In this document: positions 42,570 through 50,989 of the stretch, piece after piece
Position numbering within the stretch: position 1 is the first letter of the stretch
Layout: each line of letters starts with the position of its first letter
Source of the DNA: Halorubrum halophilum
Lineage (GTDB): Archaea; Halobacteriota; Halobacteria; Halobacteriales; Haloferacaceae
Reading direction: 5' to 3'
DNA length: 64,000 nucleotides
Assembly (NCBI RefSeq): GCF_000739595.1
Contig: NZ_BBJP01000059.1
Span: forward strand, 1 to 64,000
Program-made: the position numbers and the translations under genes
Notes under the pieces: model-generated
What the model was told of the DNA's origin: nothing
Seen by the model: the letters and a program-made list of their open reading frames with translations, nothing else
Databases searched by the model: none

Positions 42570-42857
42570 TCACTCCTCTGCACGCTCCGCCTCGATCACC
42601 TCACCGACGACGGTCCACCCTTCCTCGTCGGGACCCGATCGCCCGAGCAGCACGGAGTCGTAGTCGTCTGCGGTGATGAGGCGAAATTCGGCGTCGACGT
42701 CGGCGTCGGTGCGAGTCCCCTCGCCGCGGAACTCGCGCTGGAAGAACTCGGTCGAGGAGAACTCGAAGACGCCGGCCTCCTCGCCGTCGATCGTGAGTCG
42801 AACCGGCCGAGGTTGGATGTTGTGGATGCGCTTGGCGATTGGATTGAGATCTGGCAT
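42570..42857 (-). CDS. Small conserved haloarchaeal protein
   Basis: A 95-residue acidic protein: RIHNIQPRPVRLTIDGEEAGVFEFSSTEFFQREFRGEGTRTDADVDAEFRLITADDYDSVLLGRSG, then WTVVGEVIEAE. The pattern suggests a small beta barrel, perhaps related to transcript-associated OB or SH3 folds, but no family is recognised with confidence. It is convergent with the stress-protein gene. It may be a standalone gene; no function is assigned. Confidence 0.7.
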   Translation of the reverse strand: MPDLNPIAKRIHNIQPRPVRLTIDGEEAGVFEFSSTEFFQREFRGEGTRTDADVDAEFRLITADDYDSVLLGRSGPDEEGWTVVGEVIEAERAEE

Positions 42858-42999
42858 ATGGAAACATCCGTGGGACTCAGCGATAAAAGCGACGTGAGCG
42901 CCGTCCGCATCGGCCGAGCAGCGTCGACAACCGCGTTCTTCCGGCCAAACGACCGTACGAGGTTAAGTCCCCTCGGCGCGTTAATACGTGGGATCATCC

Positions 43000-43722
43000 A
43001 TGTTATCAGAGTCGTTAAACTACCTGCGCGACGGCGAAGACGCCATCGTGACGGTCGCAATCGGCGGCGTACTGCTGCTCACGAGTCCGCTCCTGATCCC
43101 CTCGTTCCTCGTGCTCGGATATCTCACACGCGTCATCCGTCGGACGGCCGACGGTACCGACGAGCCGCCGGTCTTCGAGGCGTGGGGCAACCTCCTCGTC
43201 GAGGGGGTGAAGGCGTTCGCCGTCACGTTCGTCTACTCGCTGCTGCCGCTCGCGGTCCTCGCGGTCGCCGCCGCCTTCGGTATCGGCGCGGCCGTCGTCG
43301 GGTCCGGTGACGGCGCCGGGGGCCTCCTCAGCGGGCTGATCGGCGGACTGCTGGCGCTGGTACTCGTCGTCGTCGCGCTCGCCGTCTCGCTCGTCGGCGT
43401 CTACGTGACGCCGGCCGCGCTGGCCGCGGTCGCCGACTCCGGACGCGTCGGCGACGGGTTCGCGGTCGGGACGCTCTGGGGCGTCGTCACGAAGCGCGCG
43501 TACGCCGTCGGCTGGCTCACCGCCGTTACGGTGGTGTTCGCCGGGGCGTTAGCGATCGGCGTGCTCTCAGTCGTCCCGATTCTCGGCACGATCGCCGGGT
43601 TCTTCGTGCAGTTCTACGCAATCGTCGCCGCAGCCGCCGTCATCGGCTGGACGTGGACCGACGTGCGGCCGGTCACGACCGATACGACTGAGGCCGATCC
43701 CGCTGAACGACCCACAGTGTAG
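43000..43722 (+). CDS. DUF4013 multi-span membrane protein
   Basis: A 240-residue membrane protein with about five hydrophobic regions. It shows the DUF4013 start (SLNYLRDGEDAIVTVAIGGVLLLTSPLLIPSFLVLGYLTRVIRRTADGTDEPPVFEAWGNLLVEGVKAF) and later PAALAAVADSGRVGDGFAVGTLW. The family is common in haloarchaea and methanogens; its role is unknown. The ATG at 43000 fits the family start; a GTG four codons upstream is also possible. GGTTAAG about 35 nt upstream is a weak TATA. Confidence 0.85.
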   Translation: MLSESLNYLRDGEDAIVTVAIGGVLLLTSPLLIPSFLVLGYLTRVIRRTADGTDEPPVFEAWGNLLVEGVKAFAVTFVYSLLPLAVLAVAAAFGIGAAVVGSGDGAGGLLSGLIGGLLALVLVVVALAVSLVGVYVTPAALAAVADSGRVGDGFAVGTLWGVVTKRAYAVGWLTAVTVVFAGALAIGVLSVVPILGTIAGFFVQFYAIVAAAAVIGWTWTDVRPVTTDTTEADPAERPTV

Positions 43723-43779
43723 GCAACCGGTGAGAAACGAACGGGGCGAAAAGGGCTGCGAAACCTGTGTAACGCCGCG

Positions 43780-44256
43780 TTACGCTACAAGGACGTCGTC
43801 GTAGTCGCCGGCGTCGACGCGGTCGTCGAACGTCCGGGCGTCCTCGCCCTCGATGGTGACGCCGAGGGAGGCGCAGGTGCCGCCGACTTCCTTGGCGGCG
43901 TTCTTCACGTCGTACGAGAGCAGGTCGGTCGACTTCTGCTCGGCGACCTTCTTCACCTGTTCGATCGACATGTCCGCGACGAAGTTCTCCTGCGGCTCGC
44001 CGGAGCCGGTTTCGAAGCCGGCCTCGTCTTTGATCAGTTCGGCCGTCGGCGGGACGCCGACCTCGATCGTGAAGGAGCCGTCGTCGTCGTACTCGATGGT
44101 GACGGGCACTTCCATGCCGTCGAACGCGGCGGTCTCCTCGTTGATCTGCGACACGACGTCCTGAACGTCCACCGGCGTCGGTCCGAGCTCGGGACCGAGC
44201 GGCGGGCCGGGGTTGGCCTGCCCGCCGGGGACGAGCGCTTCGATAGTTCCAGCCAT
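43780..44256 (-). CDS. rpl11: Large-subunit ribosomal protein L11
   Basis: A 158-residue L11 with the 23S-binding and GTPase-centre features: VPGGQANPGPPLGPELGPTPVDVQDVVSQINEET at the N-terminus (Pro-rich hinge) and a C-terminal rRNA-binding domain (SIEQVKKVAEQKSTDLLSYDVKNAAKEVGGTCASLGVTIEG). An acidic tail is haloarchaeal. TTAAAAG about 27 nt upstream on the minus strand suits a leaderless start. The L1-L10-L12 genes are not adjacent. Confidence 0.97.
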   Translation of the reverse strand: MAGTIEALVPGGQANPGPPLGPELGPTPVDVQDVVSQINEETAAFDGMEVPVTIEYDDDGSFTIEVGVPPTAELIKDEAGFETGSGEPQENFVADMSIEQVKKVAEQKSTDLLSYDVKNAAKEVGGTCASLGVTIEGEDARTFDDRVDAGDYDDVLVA

Positions 44257-44389
44257 ATCCGTACGAACCCGGCCGCGACTTTTAACGGTTGTTCTTTCGG
44301 GTAGGGGGCGCCAGCGGTTCGCACGCTTTCGATATCGGCCTCGGGGCGACCGTTACTACGTTTGACAGAGTACGTTAGCTGGAAGTCCA

Positions 44390-44800
44390 CTTATAAGCAG
44401 ACCGGGCCGACGATCGATGAAGGCCTCCGAAGCCCCAGCCGGGAGGGCTCGATGGACTCGTTGCGGTCCTCGTCGCTCACTCCGTTCGCTCCTGCGGTCC
44501 TTACTTCGTCCGTCTTCGCCCTCCCGGCTGCCCCTTCGAGTCCCACCCGTACCGCAACTGCACCGCCGGAAGACGGTCGCCTCGCTGCGCTCGGCGCTGC
44601 GACTTCCGTGCTCCCGCTCGCTCCCTTCGGTCGCTCACGGGACCGCAGCCTCACGCCTCCCCAGCCTCGTCGCTGGCGGCGATAGCCGCCAGCGACTCCC
44701 TCGCGCGGGCTGCTCGCGGGCCGGTGGCCCGCTCGCAGGCACACGCCACCGCACCGCCATTTATAAGCGGCCGTCGCAGCGGCTCAGTGCTGTTTAAATA
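44390..44800 (-). repeat. Dispersed structured element, copy C (minus strand)
   Basis: This fills most of the 563-bp gap between nmd3 and rpl11. Reading the minus strand, TATTTAAA (44793-44800) and CTTATAAA (44760-44767) are 25 nt apart, exactly as in copies A and B. The conserved core follows and the element ends at CTTATAAG (44390-44397), 43 nt after GGCTGGGGCTTCGG. The outer inverted repeats of A and B are not recognisable here. Nothing codes for protein. Confidence 0.7.
44427..44752 (-). ncRNA. Candidate structured RNA, core of copy C
   Basis: Stem 1 pairs 44716-44722 with 44726-44732. Stem 2 pairs 44670-44680 with 44685-44695 (11 bp, 4-nt loop). The closing stem pairs 44437-44448 with 44518-44529 (12 bp, perfect). 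An extra module at 44596-44647, absent from copies A and B, is shared with copy D. The core is longer than in the other copies (about 326 nt). Confidence 0.45.
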
Positions 44801-44819
44801 CCGGAACGGCCCTGACGAC

Positions 44820-45926
44820 CTACTCCTCGGGGACGAGGTGGACCTCGCCGCCGTGCTCGAAGGCGAGCACCGAGTCGGCGTCGCCGTCGACGAACTCCGG
44901 GTTCGGAACCGTCTTCGCCTCGTAGGTGACCGGGTCGAGCACTTGGATCGCGTTCTCGTCTTCCACCGTCACCACCGTCGTCTCCGCGGCGTCGTCCCGG
45001 CGGCCGAGCCGCGCCGCGTCCGGGGCCGCCCCCTCCTCGAACTCGGAGATGTACTCCGCGCCCGTGGCGAGGCGGACCCCGCGGAGCCGACCGGAGACGC
45101 TCGTGACGAGCACGGGGCCGTCGCCGTCCTCGGGGTCGATTATCTCGCCCGGGGCGTAGCGCGGGAGCCGGACCGCGAACGTCACCCGGTACACCTCGTT
45201 GCCGTCGCCGTCCTCGGTGACGAGCGTCGGGTACGACTCGAAGCTCCCGCCGAGCGCCTCCGTGATCCGCGTCGCGACGTTCTGCGCGAGCCGGTTCGAC
45301 GAGAGCTTGATGTCCGGCCCGTCGTCGGTCTCTTTGACCTCCGTGATGAACGCCTCGCGGTCGCCGTCGGCCTCCTGGTCGGCGACGTACGTCTCGGCGA
45401 TGTCGAGCGCCTCGGCGCGCTCGGCGGGGGTCAGCTCGCGTTCGTCCGCGCGCACTTGCACGATCCCGGCGTAGTAGCCGCCGGCGATCCGGCCGCAGCG
45501 GTCGCAGGTCCCCCGCGAAATCTTGACCGGGACCGTGACCTCCGCGGAGCGGAGCGTCCCCCGGACGACCCCAGAGAAGCGGCAGTGCATCCGGACGTTG
45601 TTCTCGTCGACCTGCTCGGGCTCGACGCCCCACTCGACCTCTTCGGCGTCGACGTGGACCCCGAGCGCGCCGGCGACCTCGTCGACGGCGACGTCGGTGT
45701 AGTCGCGCGCGCCGACGTCCCGCCACGACTCGCCGCGGCGGACCGCGCCGCAGCCGGAACAGACCAACACCTCGATCCGGTCGGGCGCGTCGACCAGTTC
45801 GAAGTCCTCGAAGTAGCAGTCGTCACACAGCAGCGCGTCCCGCCCTCCGGGGTCGCCGGGAAGCGGCTCGCGCCGCTCCGGGACGGCGTCGCCACACCGG
45901 GGACAGAACTCCCGCGACTCGCTCAT
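44820..45926 (-). CDS. nmd3: Nmd3-family ribosome export/maturation protein (archaeal homologue)
   Basis: A 368-residue homologue of eukaryotic Nmd3, which escorts the large ribosomal subunit. The N-terminal zinc region has four CxxC pairs: CPRCGD, CDDC, CSGCG and CDRCGRIAGG. Then comes RERELTPAERAEALDIAETYV-like helical sequence, and the Nmd3/OB-fold part (VATRITEALGGSFESYPTLV..VYRVTFAVRLPRYAPGEII). The archaeal protein is thought to act in subunit maturation, since there is no nuclear export. TTTAAG about 27 nt upstream on the minus strand supports the start. Confidence 0.94.
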   Translation of the reverse strand: MSESREFCPRCGDAVPERREPLPGDPGGRDALLCDDCYFEDFELVDAPDRIEVLVCSGCGAVRRGESWRDVGARDYTDVAVDEVAGALGVHVDAEEVEWGVEPEQVDENNVRMHCRFSGVVRGTLRSAEVTVPVKISRGTCDRCGRIAGGYYAGIVQVRADERELTPAERAEALDIAETYVADQEADGDREAFITEVKETDDGPDIKLSSNRLAQNVATRITEALGGSFESYPTLVTEDGDGNEVYRVTFAVRLPRYAPGEIIDPEDGDGPVLVTSVSGRLRGVRLATGAEYISEFEEGAAPDAARLGRRDDAAETTVVTVEDENAIQVLDPVTYEAKTVPNPEFVDGDADSVLAFEHGGEVHLVPEE

Positions 45927-46049
45927 TACCGGCGGCTACGCCGAGGAGGCGTTTAAGCGGCGCGGACCGGCCTCGATCGGGGCCGCCGGGGCCGGCCCGG
46001 GGCCCGATCCTCCGAAATCGTTTTTCGCGCGGACCGAGAACGGGTGCGT

Positions 46050-46403
46050 ATGAGCGAGAATCCCGACGACGAACGGCTCGAAGAGCTGCGAGAGAAGAAG
46101 ATGGAAGAACTCCGCGAGCGCAAGCAGGGCGGCGGCGGCGACGCCGAGGCGCAACAGCAGGCGCAGGAGCGCGCCGAGGCCCAACAGGAGGCCGTGCTCA
46201 AGCAGTACCTCACGGACGGCGCGCGTCAGCGGCTCAACGCGGTCGCGATGTCGAAACCGGAGTTCGGCGACAAGGTGAAACAGCAGGTCGCCGCGCTCGC
46301 GCAGAGCGGCCGAGTCCAGGGACAGATCGACGAGGACCAGATGCGCGACCTCCTGAAGGAACTCCAGCCCGACCAGCAGAGCTTCGACATCCAGCGGCGA
46401 TAG
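46050..46403 (+). CDS. PDCD5-family DNA-binding protein
   Basis: A 117-residue archaeal member of the PDCD5/TFAR19 family. A charged helix ([20 protein letters not shown]) leads to a low-complexity Gln/Ala stretch and a helical core ([60 protein letters not shown]). The Gln-rich block is longer than usual. The stop TAG at 46401-46403 abuts the next start ATG at 46404 with no gap, so they form an operon. The exact role of archaeal PDCD5 is unclear. Confidence 0.93.
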   Translation: MSENPDDERLEELREKKMEELRERKQGGGGDAEAQQQAQERAEAQQEAVLKQYLTDGARQRLNAVAMSKPEFGDKVKQQVAALAQSGRVQGQIDEDQMRDLLKELQPDQQSFDIQRR

Positions 46404-46997
46404 ATGGAGCTCGCGCTGCTGTACAGCGGGGGGAAAGACTCCTCGCTCGCCGCCCACCTGCTGGACCGGTTCTACGACGTGCGCTGCGTCACCGGCAGCT
46501 TCGGCCTCACGGACGACTGGAGACACGCCGAGCGCGCGGCCGGCGAGCTCGGCTTCCCCTTCGAGCGCGTCGACCTCGACCGCGAGGTCGCCGAGGAAGC
46601 CGCCGAGACGATGATCGACGACGGCTACCCGCGAAACGGGATCCAGCGCGTCCACGAGCACGCCCTGGAGACGATCGCGAGCCGCGAGGTCGACGCGATC
46701 GCCGACGGCACGCGCCGCGACGACCGCGTTCCGACGGTGTCTCGCGCGCAGGCGCAGAGCCTGGAGGACCGCCACGAGATCGACTACATCTCCCCGCTCT
46801 CGGGGTTCGGTCGCCACGCCGTCGACCGGCTCGTCGAGGAGACGTTCGACGTCCAACAGGGACCGAGCGAGGAGGTCCCGAAAGCCGACTACGAGGACGA
46901 ACTCCGGACGCTCATCGCCGACGAACACGGCGAGGAGACCGTCGGTGAGGTGTTCCCGGACCACGACCAGACGTACGTGCACGGCCGAAACGACTGA
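46404..46997 (+). CDS. PP-loop ATP-pyrophosphatase-like protein
   Basis: A 197-residue N-type ATP pyrophosphatase. The PP-loop LYSGGKDSSLAAHLLD (residues 7-22) binds ATP. EVDAIADGTRRDDRVPTV and ISPLSGFGRHAVDRLVEETF follow, as in asparagine-synthase or tRNA-thiolase-like ATPases. The zinc or Cys motifs of TtcA/ThiI are absent, so it is not clearly a tRNA sulfur enzyme. It follows the PDCD5 gene with no spacer, an archaeal neighbourhood near translation genes. I recall DUF7411 for it, with low certainty. Confidence 0.85.
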   Translation: MELALLYSGGKDSSLAAHLLDRFYDVRCVTGSFGLTDDWRHAERAAGELGFPFERVDLDREVAEEAAETMIDDGYPRNGIQRVHEHALETIASREVDAIADGTRRDDRVPTVSRAQAQSLEDRHEIDYISPLSGFGRHAVDRLVEETFDVQQGPSEEVPKADYEDELRTLIADEHGEETVGEVFPDHDQTYVHGRND

Positions 46998-46999
46998 GC

Positions 47000-47249
47000 G
47001 GGCGGGAGGACTTCGAGAACGGTCCCGAGGCGTAGCGCTACCGCCGATCGCTTTCTCTCCGTGTCGATCGATCTACTCCGTTTCTCAAATTCTGTATCTG
47101 GTGTGTCGTGATCGATGATGGGTGAATTTAGGGGTTTGATGCTGTGTTACTCGTTCTCTCTGCCCTTGGGTAGATGTCTCGCAAAACAGCTTATCCATTT
47201 TGATAACTCGATCTGAGGGGTTAAAACCCGGAGCTGATTCCGAACGCGT
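47000..47249 (+). other. Gene-free AT-richer stretch before the binding-protein gene
   Basis: About 250 bp without a plausible gene. It contains a near-palindromic TATA region, GGGTTAAAACCC (47218-47229), 24-29 nt before the GTG at 47250. A faint resemblance to the repeat terminus (TGATCGATGATGGGTGA, 47109-47125) is the only other feature I see. Confidence 0.5.
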
Positions 47250-48509
47250 GTGTGTCGTAACAGACCGATACTGGAACGCAGCCGTCGCGAGCTGCTGGCC
47301 GCGGCGTCGGGCGCCGCCGCGCTCGGGCTCGGCGGCTGTCTCGGATCGAACGCCGAACGCACCGACGATCGCCGCACGCCTCTGTCGGAGCGGACTCTCC
47401 GATACGGCGGCGTGATGGCGCTTTCCGGCGGGTTGGAGTCCGTGGGGACGCCGATCGCCGACGCGGTCGAGCTTCCGGGGAAACAGCTCGACGCCTCGGA
47501 GATCGAGGCCGACGTCGAGTGGCAGATCGAGGACTCGGAGACGACGGCGCGCGGCGGGATCGACGCGATGCGGACGCTCGTCGACGCCGGGTTCCCGGCG
47601 GTCGCCGGACCGCTCGGCTCCGACGTGACCCTGCAGGCGGTCCAGCAGGCCTCCATCCCCGCGGAGGTCGTCAACTGCTCGCCCGCGAGCACGACGCCGA
47701 CGCTCTCGATCCTCAACGACCGCGGGTTCAGCTTCCGGACCGCGCCCGACGACTCGCTGCAGGCCGTCGTCGCCGCGGGGCTCGCCGCCGACGAGCACGG
47801 CGCGTCGTCCGCGGCGACGCTGCACATCGCGGGCGACTACGGCCGGCAGCTCTCCGGCGCCTTCGCCACGTCGTTCGACGGCGAGATACAGCGGCAGGTC
47901 TCCTTCTCCGAGGAGTACGAGGAGCCGCTGGCGACCGCGCTCTCCGGCGAGCCGGACCTGCTCTTCGTGATCGGCTACCCCGAGGACGGGGTCGAGATAT
48001 TCGGCCACTACTACGACGGCTACGCCGGCGACGAGACCGTGTTCACCACCGACGGCATGATGGACCCGTCGCTCCCCGAACAGGTCGGCGAGTCGATGTC
48101 GAACGTCTACGGGACCGCGCCGTCCTCCAACGGTCCCGGCTACGAAGCCTTCGCCGAGCGCTACGAGTCCGAGTACGGGAGCGCCCCGAGCATCTTCACC
48201 GCGAACGGGTACGACGCGGCGGCGGTGCTCCTCCTCGCGAACGCCGCCGCGGGCGAGAACGACGGCGGCGCGATCCGCGAGCAGATGCGGGCCGTCGTCT
48301 CGGAGGGCGGCGCCGAGGTCACGCCGGACACCCTCGCCGAGGGCGTACGCCGCGCCGCCGCCGGCGACCCGGTCGAGTACCGGGGCGCGTCCAGCGAGGT
48401 CGTCTTCGACGAGAACGGCGACGTCACCGGGATCGACTACGAGTACTTCCGGTACGACGCCGACGGGATCAGCGTCATTGAGGAGGTCTCCCCGGAGGTG
48501 GGGGCATGA
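47250..48509 (+). CDS. Tat lipoprotein, Leu/Ile/Val-type substrate-binding protein of a chemosensory pair
   Basis: A 419-residue binding protein. The twin-Arg signal (SRRELLAAASG) ends in a lipobox with Cys30 (GLGGCLGS). The body is a Peripla_BP_6 fold (VMALSGGLESVGTPIADAVEL..AGPLGSDVTLQAVQQASIPAEVVNCSPASTTPTLS..VIGYPEDGVEIFGHYYDGY). The GTG at 47250 is used because TTAAAA at 47221-47226 is 24-29 nt upstream and the Tat signal starts at once. It overlaps the transducer gene by ATGA. No permease or ATPase genes follow, so it reports ligand to the transducer rather than feeding a transporter, as with the Halobacterium BasB/BasT pair. Confidence 0.9.
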   Translation: MCRNRPILERSRRELLAAASGAAALGLGGCLGSNAERTDDRRTPLSERTLRYGGVMALSGGLESVGTPIADAVELPGKQLDASEIEADVEWQIEDSETTARGGIDAMRTLVDAGFPAVAGPLGSDVTLQAVQQASIPAEVVNCSPASTTPTLSILNDRGFSFRTAPDDSLQAVVAAGLAADEHGASSAATLHIAGDYGRQLSGAFATSFDGEIQRQVSFSEEYEEPLATALSGEPDLLFVIGYPEDGVEIFGHYYDGYAGDETVFTTDGMMDPSLPEQVGESMSNVYGTAPSSNGPGYEAFAERYESEYGSAPSIFTANGYDAAAVLLLANAAAGENDGGAIREQMRAVVSEGGAEVTPDTLAEGVRRAAAGDPVEYRGASSEVVFDENGDVTGIDYEYFRYDADGISVIEEVSPEVGA

Positions 48510-50890
48510 GCGGAACCGACTCCCGAGGGAACGACGACGCCCCGACCGATTCCGACGAGTCGGTCGTCAGCCGGGTCGCGAGGCGGGTCACGCCGGGCGT
48601 GATCCGGCGCAACTACCGGGCGAAGTTCGTCATCTCCATCCTCCTCGTCGTGGTCGTCCTCGCGGCGGTTGGCGGCGTGAACTACGCGAGCGCCGAGGCC
48701 ACGGTCGAGCGGGACGCCGAACAGCAGCTCACGTCGACGGTCGACATGCACGCCGACTCGATCAACGAGTGGGCGGTCTCGATGGAGACCCACACGCGAT
48801 CCGTCTCGTCGACGCAGGCGCTCTCGGGCGCGGACGCCGGGACCGCGGAGGGTGAGCTGATCCAGAAACAGGCGCAGCTCCCGGTCGACGTGCGGGCGAT
48901 CCACCTCGTCGACACGGCCGAGGGGAGCGTCGTCACGAGCACGTCGCCCGCGCTCCGCGGCGAGTCGGTCGACGGGGTCGCGGCCCCGTGGACCGACGTG
49001 GAACCGGGCGTTGACCTCACCTCGTCGAACGACGTGTGGAACTCGCCGACCGCCTACGAGTCGAACTCGATGGGCGATCAGGTGATGGCGTTCGCCAGCC
49101 CCGTCGCGGGCGACGAGTCGCGCGTCGTCGTGCTGGTCGGCACGCTGCAGTACCGGGTCGACAACCTCCGGCAGCTCCACGCCGACCAGGAGACGATGAT
49201 CGTCGACGCCGACGGCGAGACGATCCTCTCCGGCGGCGACGGCGCGCTGAACGCCGACGGCGACATCGTCTCCGAGCTCGGCGCGTCCCGCGACGGGACC
49301 GCCTTCGACCGCGGCGACGAGGAGGTGGCGGCATACGCCTCGACCGGCGACAAGGAGTGGGTCGCGGTCACCACCGTCCCGACCGCGCAGGCCTTCGCCG
49401 CGAGCGACGCGGTCGGCACCAGCGTCCTGACGGTGATCGGCGCCGGGCTCCTCTCGCTCGTCGTCGTCGGGCTCGCCCTGAGCCGGCAGACGGTCGGCCC
49501 GCTGCGCGACCTCCGCGACCGCGCGGAGCGCATGGAGGCTGGCGATCTCTCGGTCGATCTGGAGACCAACCGAATCGACGAGATCGGTCGGCTGTACGGG
49601 TCGTTCGGCGCGATGCGGGACTCCCTCAGCACCAAGATCGACGAGGCGGAGACCGCGCAGGCGGCCGCCGAGACCGAGCGCGAGCGGATGGCGGAGCGCA
49701 ACGACCGGCTGCAGTCGACCGCCGACGACTACGGCGAGACGATGCGGGAGGCCGCCGACGGCGACCTCACCACGCGGATGCGGACCGACACCGACGACGA
49801 GGCGATGGCGGCGATCGCCGAGGAGTTCAACGGGATGATCGCGGAGATCGAGCGGACGTACGCCCGCCTCTCGACGTTCGCCGACGAGGTCGCCTTGGCG
49901 TCGGAGCAGGCGACCGCCTCCGCCGAGGAGGTGGCCGAGACGGCGTCGGAGGTCGCCGGCTCGGTCGACGAGATATCGCGGGGCGCCGCCGACCAGAGCG
50001 AGTCGCTGACCGAGGTGAGCGACGAGATGAGCGACCTCTCGGCGACGATCGAGGAGGTCGCCTCGTCGTCCGATCAGGTCGCCGACGCCGCCGCGCGGAC
50101 GGCGGAGGCCGGAAAGCGCGGACAGGAGGCCGCCAAGGACGCGATCGACGAGATGGAGACGACCGAAGAGACCGTCGAGGAGGCGGTCGCTGCGATCCAC
50201 GCGCTCGACGACGAGGTGAGCGAGGTGGACCAGCTGATAGACCGGATCTCGGAGATTGCGGAGCAGACGAACATCCTCGCGCTGAACGCCAACATCGAGG
50301 CCGCCCGCTCCGACGGCGAGGCCGGCAAGGGGTTCGAGGTGGTCGCAGAGGAGATCAAGGCGCTGTCGGACGAGGTGAAAGACGCCGCGGAGACCGCGGA
50401 GTCCCGGATCGACGCGATCCGCGGCCGGATGGACCAGTCGACGGCCGAGGTCGAGACGACGAGCGAGCAGATCGACGACGCCGCGGAGCGCGTCGAGGCG
50501 GCCGTCGACGACCTCGAACACATCGCCGACCTCGCCGACGAGACCAACAACGGAGTCCAAGAGATCTCCGACGTAACGGAGGAGCAGGCCGCCTCCACCG
50601 AGGAGGTCGTCTCCATGGCCGACGAGGTGGCGACGATCAGCGAGGAGACCGCCTCCGAGGCGGACAACGTCGCCGCGGCCGCCGAGGAGCAGACGACCTC
50701 GCTCACGGAGGTCTCGGAGTCCGTCTCGTCGCTCTCCGAGCGCGCCGCCCGGCTCTCGGAGACGCTCGACCGGTTCGAGACGGACGCAGAGGTGGTACCG
50801 GCGGACGGCGAGGAAGGCACCCTCGAGGGCTCCGCGCCCGACCCCGGAGCCGCCGACCCCACCCCGACGGGCGAAGCGAATTCGGACTGA
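48506..50890 (+). CDS. Methyl-accepting chemotaxis transducer (BasT-like)
   Basis: A 794-residue membrane transducer. TM1 is at 41-59, an extracytoplasmic dCache-like domain spans about 60-300, and TM2 is at 304-326. A HAMP domain (328-380) and probably a second (about 400-455) follow, then a long coiled-coil signalling domain with the tip EIAEQTNILALNANIEAARSDGEAGKGFEVVAEEIKAL (583-620). The ATGA overlap with the binding lipoprotein gene shows they act together: ligand-loaded lipoprotein presumably docks on the outer domain and alters CheA activity. The inferred stimulus is an amino acid or similar; che genes are elsewhere. Confidence 0.94.
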   Translation: MSGTDSRGNDDAPTDSDESVVSRVARRVTPGVIRRNYRAKFVISILLVVVVLAAVGGVNYASAEATVERDAEQQLTSTVDMHADSINEWAVSMETHTRSVSSTQALSGADAGTAEGELIQKQAQLPVDVRAIHLVDTAEGSVVTSTSPALRGESVDGVAAPWTDVEPGVDLTSSNDVWNSPTAYESNSMGDQVMAFASPVAGDESRVVVLVGTLQYRVDNLRQLHADQETMIVDADGETILSGGDGALNADGDIVSELGASRDGTAFDRGDEEVAAYASTGDKEWVAVTTVPTAQAFAASDAVGTSVLTVIGAGLLSLVVVGLALSRQTVGPLRDLRDRAERMEAGDLSVDLETNRIDEIGRLYGSFGAMRDSLSTKIDEAETAQAAAETERERMAERNDRLQSTADDYGETMREAADGDLTTRMRTDTDDEAMAAIAEEFNGMIAEIERTYARLSTFADEVALASEQATASAEEVAETASEVAGSVDEISRGAADQSESLTEVSDEMSDLSATIEEVASSSDQVADAAARTAEAGKRGQEAAKDAIDEMETTEETVEEAVAAIHALDDEVSEVDQLIDRISEIAEQTNILALNANIEAARSDGEAGKGFEVVAEEIKALSDEVKDAAETAESRIDAIRGRMDQSTAEVETTSEQIDDAAERVEAAVDDLEHIADLADETNNGVQEISDVTEEQAASTEEVVSMADEVATISEETASEADNVAAAAEEQTTSLTEVSESVSSLSERAARLSETLDRFETDAEVVPADGEEGTLEGSAPDPGAADPTPTGEANSD

Positions 50891-50989
50891 CGGCGCGGAG
50901 ACCCGACCGTCACGGCCCGGGGACTCGTCCGCCACGGCGGTCGCCCCCGAAAGGATGCTTTCAAGCGGGCGCTCGCCGAACCGACGCCC

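Noticed and set aside
47109-47125. TGATCGATGATGGGTGA, resembling the repeat family's left terminus
   Set aside because: Only about 12-13 matching bases, with no core, TATA pair or right end nearby. It could be chance.
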